From Gordonia sp049847105 (GTDB lineage: Bacteria; Actinomycetota; Actinomycetes; Mycobacteriales; Mycobacteriaceae): a DNA stretch of 64,000 nt. The stretch covers positions 434,001 through 498,000 of the forward strand of contig NZ_JBNCNS010000002.1 in the NCBI RefSeq assembly GCF_049847105.1, read 5' to 3'. The notes beneath the pieces were generated by a model that was not told the origin of the DNA, searched no databases, and saw only the letters and a program-made list of their open reading frames with translations. Below are positions 42,360 to 51,102 of the stretch, piece after piece. Made by a program: the position numbers and the translations under genes. Numbering within the stretch: the first letter of the stretch is position 1; each line of letters opens with the position of its first letter.

Positions 42360-43683
42360 ATGACCCAGACTGTGATGACCCGGCGTTCCGGGGAACGGAT
42401 GATCGGCCGACGGCGGCGGATCGTCGTGGCGGCGATATCCGCGCTCACCCTGACGGCCGGCACGATGACGACCATCGCGGCCCCCGACGCTGTCGCGGCG
42501 CCGCAACCGACCGGCACCGTCCTGGCGGGCAAGACGATCTTCCTCGATCCCGGACACCAGGGCGGCTCGGCCGGGCACAACCTCAACGCGCAGGTACCCG
42601 ACGGGCGCGGGGGCAAGAAGGACTGCCAGACGTCGGGTGCGACGGGCGTGAACGGCACCCCGGAACACACCGTCAACTGGCAGATCACCCAGTTGGTGAA
42701 GGCGGGCCTGGAGAGTCAGGGTGCTCGGGTCGTGCTCAGCAGGCCCGACGACACCGGATGGGGTGGCTGCGTGGATCAACGGGCCGCCGCCGCCGGCCGT
42801 TCCGGTGCCGCGGTCGCGGTGAGCCTGCATGCGGATTCGACCTCCGCCGGGTCGGATGCGTCCAAGAAGGGCTTCCACATGATCGTGCCGCAGCTACCGG
42901 TCCCGGACGGCACGGTGAACCGCGTCCAGGGTGGTGAGGGCCGCAAGGCCTCGTCGGCCATGCGGGATGCGTTCGTGAAAGCAGGTTTCCCCGAAGCCAA
43001 CTACGCAGGTGTCACCAAGGGTCTGCAGACCCGGTCGGACATCGCGGCGGTGAACCTGACGAAGGTTCCCGCGGTGTTCATCGAGATGGGCAACTTGTCG
43101 AATCCGACTGAGGCGGCGTCACTTTCGGGTAAGGACGGCCAGCTCAAGTACGCGATGGCGGTCACCGACGGCATCCTCGACTATGTCCGCGGTCCGGCGG
43201 CCGCGCCTGCTCCGGCACCGGCGGCCCCCAAGTCGGCGGCGCCCAACTCTGCCGCGCCCAACTCTGCCGCGCCCAACTCTGCCGCGCCCAACTCTGCCGC
43301 GCCCAACTCTGCCGCGCCCAACTCTGCCGCGNNNNNNNNNNNNNNNNNNNNNNNNNNNNNNNNNNNNNNNNNNNNNNNNNNNNNNNNNNNNNNNNNNNNN
43401 NNNNNNNNNNNNNNNNNNNNNNNNNNNNGCGCCCAACTCTGCGGCACCCAAGTCGACGACGCCGAACGCGGCGCCCAACTCGACGACACCGTCGACTCCC
43501 GACGGCGAGGACGACGGTCTCGCCACGGTCATCCCGTTCGTCCAGCAACTGCTGGGCACCGACGACCCGAAGGCGATCACCCAGTTGCTCCTCGGTCAGG
43601 GGCAGGACGTCTCGGCGCAGGTGCTCAAGGCGATGTTGACGGTGGTCTACGGGTTGTTCGGCGGCAAGTTGCCCGTCGGATGA
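42360..43683 (+). CDS. N-acetylmuramoyl-L-alanine amidase (Amidase_3), gapped
   Basis: Signal peptide (basic RRRR, then hydrophobic IVVAAISALTLTAG and AVAA cleavage region) and a zinc amidase_3 domain: FLDPGHQGG (His), TPEHTVNW (Glu), VSLHADS (His) and FIEMGNLSN (catalytic Glu). It cuts peptide stems from muramic acid, like mycobacterial Rv3717. A linker of APNSA repeats follows, interrupted by a 97-N gap (43332-43428), then a short C-terminal segment. The N run shifts the frame; the repeat phase requires a gap of 12+15k bases (e.g. 87 or 102), so the gene is probably intact. ATG 42360 is tentative; 42399 or GTG 42315 are possible. Confidence 0.82.
43241..43450 (+). repeat. 15-bp tandem repeat in the amidase linker, with assembly gap
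   Basis: GCCCAACTCTGCCGC (Ala-Pro-Asn-Ser-Ala) repeats without mismatch from 43241 to 43331, about six copies, then resumes after the gap from 43429. Bases 43332-43428 are N and were not readable. A perfect array is prone to copy-number change and to assembly failure. Confidence 0.9.
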
Positions 43684-43742
43684 CGGTGCTCGGCTCGGCC
43701 AAGGCCGTCGTCGGTGCGGGATGCAGCGCCTAGGGTGGTGTC

Positions 43743-44678
43743 ATGGGGCTCAAGGATCTGATCGTCATGTCGACACCGGTGCCCACGCTGCGTGACCGCA
43801 TCGTGCTGATCACCGGTGCCGCGAGCGGGATCGGCCGGGCAACGGCGATCGCCGCGGCCAGGAATGGTGCCCGGCTGGTGTTGACGGACTTGCATGCCGA
43901 TCCACTCGACGCGGTGGTGCGGGAGATCAACGACGCGGGCGGCACGGTTGTCTACCACCAGGCCGGGGACATCTCGGATTACGACTGGGTCCGCTCGTTC
44001 GCCAATCAGGTGGATGCCGAGGTCGGCGTGGCCGATGTCGTCATGAACATCGCTGGTGTGTCGGCGTGGGGGACCGTCGAGAACCTCGAACACCGGCACT
44101 GGCGCACCATGGTGGACGTGAATCTGATGGGCCCCATCCACGTCATCGAATGCTTTGTGCCGCAGATGATCCGACGTGGCAAGGGCGGTCATCTGGTGAA
44201 TGTGTCGTCGGCAGCGGGGTTGTTGGCGCTGCCGTGGCACGCGGCCTACAGCGCGAGCAAATTCGGGCTGCGCGGTGTGTCGGAAGTCCTCCGATTCGAT
44301 CTGCGGCGCCACGGCATCGGAGTGTCGCTGGTGTGCCCCGGCGGGGTCGACACACCGCTGGTCGACAGTGTGGAGATCGCCGGCATCAACCGCGACGATC
44401 CGCGGATCAAGTCGCAGATCGCGCGTTTCCACAAGGTCGCCGTGACGCCCGAAACGGCTGCCGCGGCAATCCTCAAAGGGATTCGGAAGAACCACTTCCT
44501 CGTCTACACCTCGTTCGACATCCGCTTCGGGTATTGGTGGGCGCGGAAGTTCGCACTGCCCTACGAGATCCTGATGCGGGTGGCCAACGACCAGTTCGAT
44601 CACCTGGCGCGGGTCAGCGCCCGGTCGCTGGAACGCAAGGCAGCCGCGCAGAACGGCACCGACGTATCGTCCACATGA
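43743..44678 (+). CDS. Short-chain dehydrogenase/reductase
   Basis: Protein of 311 residues, classical SDR: cofactor loop TGAASGIG (about residues 25-32), NIAG, catalytic SS (VNVSSAAG, about 158) and YSASK (about 171-175). The C-terminal extension after residue 250 (YTSFDIRFGYWWARKFALPYEI) is longer than usual and hydrophobic. TAGGGT ends 6 bases before ATG 43743. Stop overlaps the next gene. Substrate unknown. Confidence 0.87.
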   Translation: MGLKDLIVMSTPVPTLRDRIVLITGAASGIGRATAIAAARNGARLVLTDLHADPLDAVVREINDAGGTVVYHQAGDISDYDWVRSFANQVDAEVGVADVVMNIAGVSAWGTVENLEHRHWRTMVDVNLMGPIHVIECFVPQMIRRGKGGHLVNVSSAAGLLALPWHAAYSASKFGLRGVSEVLRFDLRRHGIGVSLVCPGGVDTPLVDSVEIAGINRDDPRIKSQIARFHKVAVTPETAAAAILKGIRKNHFLVYTSFDIRFGYWWARKFALPYEILMRVANDQFDHLARVSARSLERKAAAQNGTDVSST

Positions 44679-45442
44679 CCCGTGGTTTCCGCAAGGATCG
44701 CCGTGACGTCGATCCGGACTTCTTTCGTGCCGAGGCCGCGGGACTTCGCTGGCTGCGCGACGGCGGCGGCCCGGTGGTCGAGGTGGTCGACGTCGGGGAC
44801 GATTTCATCGAGTTGGCGCACCTGACGTCGACGCGTCCCACTGCCTCGCACGCGCGGGACTTCGGCGGGGCGCTGGCCCGGATGCACGATGCAGGTGCCG
44901 CCGAGTTCGGCAGCCCGCCCGACGGCTATGACGGCAGACAGTTCATCGGCGAGCGTCCACTGAGTACTCGCACGCACGAGCGCTGGGGCGAGTTCTACGC
45001 CGAAGAGAGGGTGCTGCCGTATCTCCCGCCTGCGATCGACGCGGGGCATCTCGAGCCCGAGGACGCGGAGGCGGCCCGCGAGGCATGCGCTCTCGTCGCG
45101 GGCGGTGCCTTCGACGACGACGACCCACCCGCACGGCTACACGGCGACCTGTGGACCGGAAACGTGTTGTGGACCGAGCGGGGAGTGGTGCTCATCGACC
45201 CGGCCGCGCACGGCGGACACCGCGAAACGGACCTGGCGATGCTCGCACTGTTCGGGTGTCCGCTGCTCACGGAGATTGTCGCGGGCTACCACGCGGAGCA
45301 TCCTTTGCGTCCCGGGTGGGAGGATCGCGTCGCCCTCCACCAGCTGCACCCGCTCGCAGTGCACGCCGCCGGCCACGGTCCCTCGTACGGGACGGCGCTG
45401 GGACGCGCGGCCCGGGCCTGCGTCGCGCTCGCCGGGCGGTGA
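44675..45442 (+). CDS. Fructosamine kinase family protein
   Basis: Protein of 255 residues with the kinase-like LHGDLWTGNVLW (about 154-165; catalytic Asp and metal Asn) and a DPAAHGGHRETDLAM loop. Family members phosphorylate fructosamines or ribulosamines in protein deglycation. ATG overlaps the SDR stop by 4 bases (ATGA), so it is cotranslated with the SDR. Confidence 0.85.
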   Translation: MTRGFRKDRRDVDPDFFRAEAAGLRWLRDGGGPVVEVVDVGDDFIELAHLTSTRPTASHARDFGGALARMHDAGAAEFGSPPDGYDGRQFIGERPLSTRTHERWGEFYAEERVLPYLPPAIDAGHLEPEDAEAAREACALVAGGAFDDDDPPARLHGDLWTGNVLWTERGVVLIDPAAHGGHRETDLAMLALFGCPLLTEIVAGYHAEHPLRPGWEDRVALHQLHPLAVHAAGHGPSYGTALGRAARACVALAGR

Positions 45443-45457
45443 CGATAGTTTCACTGA

Positions 45458-46024
45458 GTGACAATCGATCCTGCGACGCTCGTCGTCGCCGCCACCCGTG
45501 CCGAGGCGCGCTACGTGCCGACGGGTACCCGCCTACTGATCACCGGCATCGGCAAGGTCCGCGCCGCAACGGCCCTCACCCGGGTGCTGGCCGGAGTCGG
45601 CGACGTTACGCCGGTCCGTCAGATCGTCAACGTGGGAACCGCCGGCGCGCTCCACGACCACCATTCGGGCCTCTTCCAGCCGTCGACTGTCATCGAGCAC
45701 GACATCAGCAGCACCGAGCTGCGGTCGATGGGATATCCGGTCGTCGACCGGTGGGAGATGCCCGACGGGGACGGGACCGTGCTGGCGTCTGGGGACACCT
45801 TTGTCGCCGACCCGGTGCGGCGCGCGACGCTGGCCGCGCGAGCGGATCTGGTGGACATGGAGGGTTGCGCGATCGCTCATGTGAGCGCGGAGTTCGGGGT
45901 GCCCTGCCGAATGGTGAAGGTGGTCAGCGACGGCGCCGACGAAGGTGCGATGGATTGGCCATCACTAGTCGACGACGCGGCACGTCGACTGGGCGACTGG
46001 TTCGAGAGAGTCGCCCAGGTGTGA
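45458..46024 (+). CDS. Nucleoside phosphorylase superfamily nucleosidase
   Basis: Protein of 188 residues. VVAATRAEARYVP at the start, NVGTAGAL, DMEGCAIAHV (catalytic region, about 129-138) and VVSDGADEGA match actinobacterial nucleosidases of the MTA/SAH type, shorter than E. coli Mtn (232). It probably hydrolyses adenine nucleosides such as methylthioadenosine. TAGTTT ends 6 bases before GTG 45458. Likely part of the SDR-kinase direction but with its own promoter. Confidence 0.83.
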   Translation: MTIDPATLVVAATRAEARYVPTGTRLLITGIGKVRAATALTRVLAGVGDVTPVRQIVNVGTAGALHDHHSGLFQPSTVIEHDISSTELRSMGYPVVDRWEMPDGDGTVLASGDTFVADPVRRATLAARADLVDMEGCAIAHVSAEFGVPCRMVKVVSDGADEGAMDWPSLVDDAARRLGDWFERVAQV

Positions 46025-46035
46025 GGTGGCTGCGG

Positions 46036-47052
46036 TCAGCCTCGGTTGCGCGCGCGGGTCGACGGATATCGCGAGGCCGACGGCTGCGGTGTCGCCGATT
46101 CGTAGCGTGCGTGATCGGCCGCTGACGATGGTGATCGCCGTCGGGCCGCGGCACCGGCGGTCGGCCGGGCCTCGGTGGCAGGCGGTGCGATGGTCTCGCC
46201 GATCGACGCCTCGCCGGAGCCGATGAGCTCACCGGCCTCGGCCCGTTGCACTGCGCCCGCCGTCGAGCGACGTTTGGTTGCCTGCGGCCGGTCGGCAGGC
46301 ACCCGCTTGACGCTCTCGGAGCGCTTGGTGGGCGCGGCCGCGCGGGTCGTCGGTGCATCGACGACCTTCTGACCCTTGGCGACACCAGCACTGTCGGCCG
46401 AGCCGTCGGTGGCCGGTCGCGGTCGGCGCGACTTCTGCGCGGCGGACGCCGGCTTTCGCGGGTCACCGGATTCGGCTGGCCGAGCCTTTGTCGCCTTGGT
46501 CGGGGCCGGACGAGCGGCGCGCTTGGTGGTGGTGCGTGGGCCGCGGTCGGCGCTCTTGGCCGCGCTCGGCTTCGGCGACGATCCCTTTGATCGCCGAAAA
46601 CCGATGCCGGTGGGGCGGTCGCGGGTGAGGTACCACCGCGCGACCACGAGACCGAGGGTCACCAAGAACGTCAGCAGCATCCAGGGGAAGGCGTTGGCGA
46701 TCGGGAGCAGGACCTTGAAGATGAGGCTCTTCAGGCCGGACGAGGCCTGATCGGAGTTGAGGCCGTAGAGCGTGATGACACCGACGAGGAATGCGATGAG
46801 GGGCGGCTGGGCCGCGGCGGTGAACAACGCGCGGCGTCGCACGGCGAGCGCCGCAGTGACACAGCCGACCAGATAGCAGAACTTGAAGATGCCGCCGAGG
46901 GCGTCGGTGTTGTTCGCATCGATCGCCGCTCCGATACCCGTGATGACGGTGGCCACCAGCACGCCGCCCCACCAGGGGAGGCCGCGGACCGTCGGCAGCA
47001 CGGATTGCTGATCCAGCGGTACTGCGGATCGCTGTTGCGGGGCAGAAGACAC
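46036..47052 (-). CDS. DUF6542-type membrane protein with basic tail
   Basis: Protein of 338 residues. Four membrane helices lie at about residues 25-45, 52-68, 79-100 and 115-135; residues 145-338 are a long K/R/A/P/S-rich disordered tail probably in the cytosol. The hydrophobic part fits the DUF6542 family. GTG 47052 is preceded by TACCGT with 6 bases between, a leaderless pattern. Convergent with the nucleosidase. Function unknown; the basic tail could bind nucleic acid (inference). Confidence 0.78.
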   Translation of the reverse strand: MSSAPQQRSAVPLDQQSVLPTVRGLPWWGGVLVATVITGIGAAIDANNTDALGGIFKFCYLVGCVTAALAVRRRALFTAAAQPPLIAFLVGVITLYGLNSDQASSGLKSLIFKVLLPIANAFPWMLLTFLVTLGLVVARWYLTRDRPTGIGFRRSKGSSPKPSAAKSADRGPRTTTKRAARPAPTKATKARPAESGDPRKPASAAQKSRRPRPATDGSADSAGVAKGQKVVDAPTTRAAAPTKRSESVKRVPADRPQATKRRSTAGAVQRAEAGELIGSGEASIGETIAPPATEARPTAGAAARRRSPSSAADHARYESATPQPSASRYPSTRARNRG

Positions 47053-47086
47053 ATCTAGACGGTACCGGTTAACCCCCGGAAAACTG

Positions 47087-48292
47087 TTAACCGCCGGGTG
47101 ATGTTGCCCATTGGCCCGTGTCGGAGGTGTCGTCGCTGGTCCGGATGCCTCCCGCAGTGCGGACGGTGATGTCGATGGGGGAGGCGGAAGTGTGCTGCGG
47201 TTCACCCTGGAGGGCGTCCAATTCGGCCAGTTTGCGAGCTGTGACGCCTACGCGAGCATCCACCGCACCGACCGTCGAGTTGAAGGATTCGACGGCGCGG
47301 CGCAACGATCCGCCCAGCCGGTCGAGGTGGCCGAGCACGCCGCCGAGGCGGTGGTGCAGTTCGGTCCCGAGTTGATGGATGACAGCGGCATCGCGCGCCA
47401 TCGCGTCGTGCCGCCAGCCGAGTGCGACGGTGCGCAGCAGAGCGATGAGTGTGGACGGCGTGGTCAGGACTACGTTCTTGGTGAAACCGAATTCGATGAG
47501 ATCTCCGTCGGCTCGGACCGCGGCCTCGAGTACTGGATCACTCGGAACGAACAGCACCACCATCTCCGGGGTGTTGTCGAAGGCAGACCAATACGCTTTC
47601 GACGACAGCTGCGTGATGTGGGCGCGGACGGCGCGGGCATGGTCACCGAGCAGTCGGTCGGCAGTCGCGGGGTCGGGTTCCTCGATCGCGGCAAGATACG
47701 ACTGCAGCGGCACCTTGGCGTCCACCACGATGTTCCGGTCACCCGCGAGGTGGACGACCATGTCCGGCCGAACCGCTCCCGACGTCCCGTCCGCGGACAC
47801 CTGCGTCGAGAAGTCGCAGTGCCGGGTCATCCCGGCCAGCTCGACGACCCGTTCGAGTTGCAGTTCGCCCCAACGACCGCGGACCTGCGGTGTGTGCAGT
47901 GCGTTGGCCAGCTGCCGGGTCTGGTCGGTCAGTTGCGTCGACACGGCGTGCATGCCCCGCACCTGCTCGGTGAGCCCCGAGTATGCGCTGATCCGGTGGT
48001 GTTCGGTTCGGCGCAACTCTTCGGAGAGCTGGCCGAGCACGGCCCGGAGCGGGTCGACGATGTGTGAGACCTGGGAGCCGATGGCCGAGGATTGGCGCCG
48101 CGCCGCATCCTCGCTCGCCGACGAGAGTGAGCGTGCTGCGAGATCGTGCGCGGCCCGCACGGAGTGCAGTTCGGCGCGGGCCGCGGCCAAGCCGGCGGCG
48201 GCGCGCGACGCGTGCGCGAGCCACCCGACCAGTCCGCCGAGGATCAAACCGGCGATCAGGGCGACGATCACTGAGGTGTTCATGAGCGTCAT
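47087..48292 (-). CDS. rmuC: DNA recombination protein RmuC
   Basis: Protein of 401 residues: an N-terminal helix anchor (about 8-27), a coiled-coil region (30-130) and the RmuC nuclease-like domain with RGRWGELQLERVVELAGM (about 140-157), VDAKVPLQSYLAA (about 195) and FVPSDPVLEAA. The family limits DNA inversion and is related to restriction-nuclease folds. ATG 48292 or 48283 is the start. Lies 34 bp upstream of the DUF6542 gene in the same direction. Confidence 0.9.
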   Translation of the reverse strand: MTLMNTSVIVALIAGLILGGLVGWLAHASRAAAGLAAARAELHSVRAAHDLAARSLSSASEDAARRQSSAIGSQVSHIVDPLRAVLGQLSEELRRTEHHRISAYSGLTEQVRGMHAVSTQLTDQTRQLANALHTPQVRGRWGELQLERVVELAGMTRHCDFSTQVSADGTSGAVRPDMVVHLAGDRNIVVDAKVPLQSYLAAIEEPDPATADRLLGDHARAVRAHITQLSSKAYWSAFDNTPEMVVLFVPSDPVLEAAVRADGDLIEFGFTKNVVLTTPSTLIALLRTVALGWRHDAMARDAAVIHQLGTELHHRLGGVLGHLDRLGGSLRRAVESFNSTVGAVDARVGVTARKLAELDALQGEPQHTSASPIDITVRTAGGIRTSDDTSDTGQWATSPGG

Positions 48293-48349
48293 GGTGCTCG
48301 ACGGGTCCGACAGTGGACCGGCACCCGCGATCGCCGGCAGACCCGACCG

Positions 48350-48913
48350 CTACGCGGCCGCGGGATCCTCACGGTCGAGCAGCGACCGCTTCACCTCGAG
48401 GCCGTACCGGAATCCACCGAGCGAACCGTCGCTGCGCAACACCCGGTGGCAGGGGACGAACAACGCTGCCGCGTTGCGTGAACATGCCGCCGCCGCGCCC
48501 CGGATGGCGGTCGGGTTGCCGGCGAGCTCGGCGAACTCCGCATAGGTCACCGGAGCGCCGGGTGTCACCGTTCGCAGCACCGACCACGCGTGCTCGAGGA
48601 ACGGACCCGAATGCTGGACGACCTCGACGGCGTCGAGAGCGTCGAAGGTGCCCGCGTAGTACGCGTCGATGCGGTCGCGCAGACCGTCGAGTCCGTCGCG
48701 TCGCAACTGGTCGGGGCGGATGGACCGGTGGACCAGCGCGGCGAGGTATTCGGGATCGTCGGTCCAGCCCGAGGCCAGGACCCGATCGGCATCGTCGGCG
48801 ACGACGGTGAACGTGCCGTCGGGGGTGGGGACAGACGTCCAGCGGGCCGTGGCGATGGCCGCGGTGGCGGTCGCCGCGGGGTTCGAGACCGTGTTCGCGA
48901 TCGTGGATGTCAT
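48350..48913 (-). CDS. ogt: Methylated-DNA--protein-cysteine methyltransferase (Ogt)
   Basis: Protein of 187 residues. VPCHRVLRSDG (about 154-164) contains the acceptor Cys, and AVTYAEFAELAG-type helix-turn-helix and RGAAAACSRN flank it. It removes alkyl groups from O6-methylguanine in one suicidal step. ATG 48913 overlaps the alkA stop (ATGA) and GAAGGAG precedes it. The alkA-ogt pair matches Rv1317c-Rv1316c. Confidence 0.93.
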   Translation of the reverse strand: MTSTIANTVSNPAATATAAIATARWTSVPTPDGTFTVVADDADRVLASGWTDDPEYLAALVHRSIRPDQLRRDGLDGLRDRIDAYYAGTFDALDAVEVVQHSGPFLEHAWSVLRTVTPGAPVTYAEFAELAGNPTAIRGAAAACSRNAAALFVPCHRVLRSDGSLGGFRYGLEVKRSLLDREDPAAA

Positions 48914-50577
48914 CGTGCTCCTTCTGCAGGTTCGTCGAGTTGCTGCCGACGAGTGGGTGGGGTCGATCGCGTCTGCGCCACTCGCGTGGTTCGCGATCGT
49001 GAGGACGGGTCCCGCGTGGAATGGTGCGTCGACGTCTGCTCGTTCGTGATCGGTCCCGTCAGTATCGGTTCGGTCACCGACAACCGGTGACGCCACAGAT
49101 GCATCGATGCGTACGAGCGCCACGGCGACCACGCCGGCGCGTCGTCGGCGAGGTCGATGCCCAGTTCCGTGGCGGCCCGCGCGACGACGAGGTCGCGATC
49201 GAGCAGGACGTCCGGCTCGCCGGTCACCCGCATCGCCACGTAGTCGGCGGTCCAGGCCCCGATGCCCGGCAGTTCGATCAAGTCGGCGCGCAGTTCGGCG
49301 GTCGTGCGCCCGGCATGCAGTTCCAGGTGGCCCTCGGCGAGGGCCACCGCGACGGCGAGGATGGCATCGATGCGGCGCCGGGGCCCGGTCAGCACGCGGT
49401 GCCCCTGTTCGGCAATCGTCGCCGCGTCCGGAAACAAGGTCCAACCGGCGGCCGGCGATGGTTCCGCGTCCGGATCGGGTTGCCACGAGACCGGCTGCCC
49501 GAGCATGTCGACCAGGCGTGCGGTGTGATGCCGGGCGGCCTTCACGCTGATCTGTTGCCCGATCATCGTCCGGATCAGGGTCTCGGTCGGGTCCACGGAC
49601 CCCGGGACCCGCAGGCCCGGCGCGGCGTCGACGAGCGGCGCCAACGATGGGTCGGTCCGCAGTGCGATGTCGGTGCTGACCGGGTCGGCGTCCAGATCGA
49701 GCAACCGTCGGAGGCGGTTGACCGCGACGCCGAGATCGCGCATGTCGAGATGGGTGATGGTCGCGGTCATATGTGCGGGCGCCGGTTGGATGGTGGCCAG
49801 GGCCGGGCCGTGCGGGAGTCGCATCGTGCGGCGATAACGCCAGGAGCCGTCGGCGGTGGTGTCCACCAGTTCGCCGCCCGGAATCGCATGCGCGGAAAGG
49901 AACCAGTGCAGCCAACGGGTGTCCAGCGGCGTCCGGTGCGCGAGTCGCAGCGTCACCTCTCCGACGGCCCCCTGCCCCGACCGCCCGGTCGGTGACGGCA
50001 GCTTGCGCAGGCGACTCGGTGTCAGGGCGAAGACCTCCCGGATGGTGTCGTTGAACTGCCGCACACTGGTGAAACCGGCCGCGAAGGCGACATCTGCCAT
50101 GGGCATCGGCGTGCACTGGATGAGGACCCGCGCCGTGGCGGCGCGATGTGCGCGGGCCAGCGCGAGTGGACCGACGCCGAGTTCGGTCGTCAGCACCCGG
50201 TTCAGATGCCGCGGCGTGTAGCCGAGGCGGGCGGCGAGGCCGTCGACGCCGTCTCGTTCCACCACACCGTCGGCGATCAGGCGCATGGCACGCGACGACA
50301 GATCCGCTCCCGCGTTCCAGCGTGGGGAACCGGGGACCGCGTCGGGCGCGCATCGACGGCAGGCCCGATACCCCTCCTGTTGTGCGGCCGCAGCGGTCAG
50401 CACGAAATGCACGTTCTGCGCACGCGGCGTCAAGGCGGGACACGACGGCCGGCAGTAGATCCCCGTGGTGTGCACGGCGACAAAGAACTGGCCGTCGAAG
50501 CGTGCGTCCCGCGACGACACGGCGCGATAGCACCGATCGAAGTCGAGGGTGTCGGGGAGGCGGATCGTCGTGGTCAC
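48910..50577 (-). CDS. alkA: Ada/AraC-AlkA fusion: DNA-3-methyladenine glycosylase 2
   Basis: Protein of 555 residues in three parts. Residues 1-85: Ada N-terminal zinc domain with YCRPSC (sensor Cys) and CRRC. About 90-180: AraC-type helix-turn-helix (ADVAFAAGFTSVRQFNDTIREVF). About 195-500: AlkA glycosylase with IGQQISVKAAR and the HhH-GPD loop LPGIGAWTADYVAM, then DVLLDRDLVVA with the catalytic Asp. The last ~50 residues are a low-complexity S/T/R tail not typical of the family. It senses and repairs alkylation and activates its own operon (known for Ada-AlkA types). GTG 50577 is the start. Confidence 0.92.
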   Translation of the reverse strand: MTTTIRLPDTLDFDRCYRAVSSRDARFDGQFFVAVHTTGIYCRPSCPALTPRAQNVHFVLTAAAAQQEGYRACRRCAPDAVPGSPRWNAGADLSSRAMRLIADGVVERDGVDGLAARLGYTPRHLNRVLTTELGVGPLALARAHRAATARVLIQCTPMPMADVAFAAGFTSVRQFNDTIREVFALTPSRLRKLPSPTGRSGQGAVGEVTLRLAHRTPLDTRWLHWFLSAHAIPGGELVDTTADGSWRYRRTMRLPHGPALATIQPAPAHMTATITHLDMRDLGVAVNRLRRLLDLDADPVSTDIALRTDPSLAPLVDAAPGLRVPGSVDPTETLIRTMIGQQISVKAARHHTARLVDMLGQPVSWQPDPDAEPSPAAGWTLFPDAATIAEQGHRVLTGPRRRIDAILAVAVALAEGHLELHAGRTTAELRADLIELPGIGAWTADYVAMRVTGEPDVLLDRDLVVARAATELGIDLADDAPAWSPWRSYASMHLWRHRLSVTEPILTGPITNEQTSTHHSTRDPSSRSRTTRVAQTRSTPPTRRQQLDEPAEGAR

Positions 50578-50695
50578 CTGACCACTCTGACACCGATCGC
50601 AGACGGATTCTGGCGGGAATCGGACACGGCCGTCGCGGGCGTGTCGAATTGGAGAAAATGGTGACGTAGATAACATTTCCTGGCACGATGAGCCC

Positions 50696-51022
50696 ATGAA
50701 CACACCGTTCACCGGTGCCCGACAACGAGGTCGGCACGACGAACTCCCCTTGGCGGAATTCCCGGCGTGGGGACTCGAGATCATGATGGGCCTGTACGGA
50801 CCCGACACCGTCCAGAACGCGGCGCAGCAGGAACAAGTGGGCGCGGATACGTCCGGGCCGCCCCCGTCGCGCGACCACCACGTCGCGCCCGAGGTGGTGG
50901 CCGAAGCGAGCCCGACGTCGCCGACGGTGCAGCCGCTGTCGCCGCTCGTCTTGCAGCTCGAGGCGGTCAACGAGCTGGTCCGTTACGTCGAACGCAGGAT
51001 CAAGCGACACCAGCAGGGCTGA
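50696..51022 (+). CDS. Hypothetical small protein
   Basis: Protein of 108 residues, divergent from alkA with about 120 bp between starts. Acidic/proline-rich middle (SGPPPSRDHHVAPEVVAEASP) and a helical basic end (LQLEAVNELVRYVERRIKRHQQG). No family recognised. Codon third-position GC is like its neighbours, so it is probably real. Could be co-controlled with the alkylation operon by position only. Confidence 0.6.
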   Translation: MNTPFTGARQRGRHDELPLAEFPAWGLEIMMGLYGPDTVQNAAQQEQVGADTSGPPPSRDHHVAPEVVAEASPTSPTVQPLSPLVLQLEAVNELVRYVERRIKRHQQG

Positions 51023-51102
51023 CGCTGAGGGTGTGACGCGCACATCGGCCGACACACCCGCGGATCGGCCCAGACGGGTGGCCGGTATGTGACGATCTCT
51101 GC

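Noticed and set aside
43332..43428. Amidase as a frameshifted pseudogene
   Set aside because: The frame change comes only from the arbitrary 97-N spacer; repeat phase shows that a biologically consistent gap keeps the frame.
48350..51055. Very long open frame on the minus strand spanning the alkA and ogt region
   Set aside because: Only the part from 48913 down is a real gene (ogt). The rest is the out-of-frame shadow of alkA, which has clear Ada, AraC and AlkA motifs; the shadow is Arg/Pro-rich with no domain.
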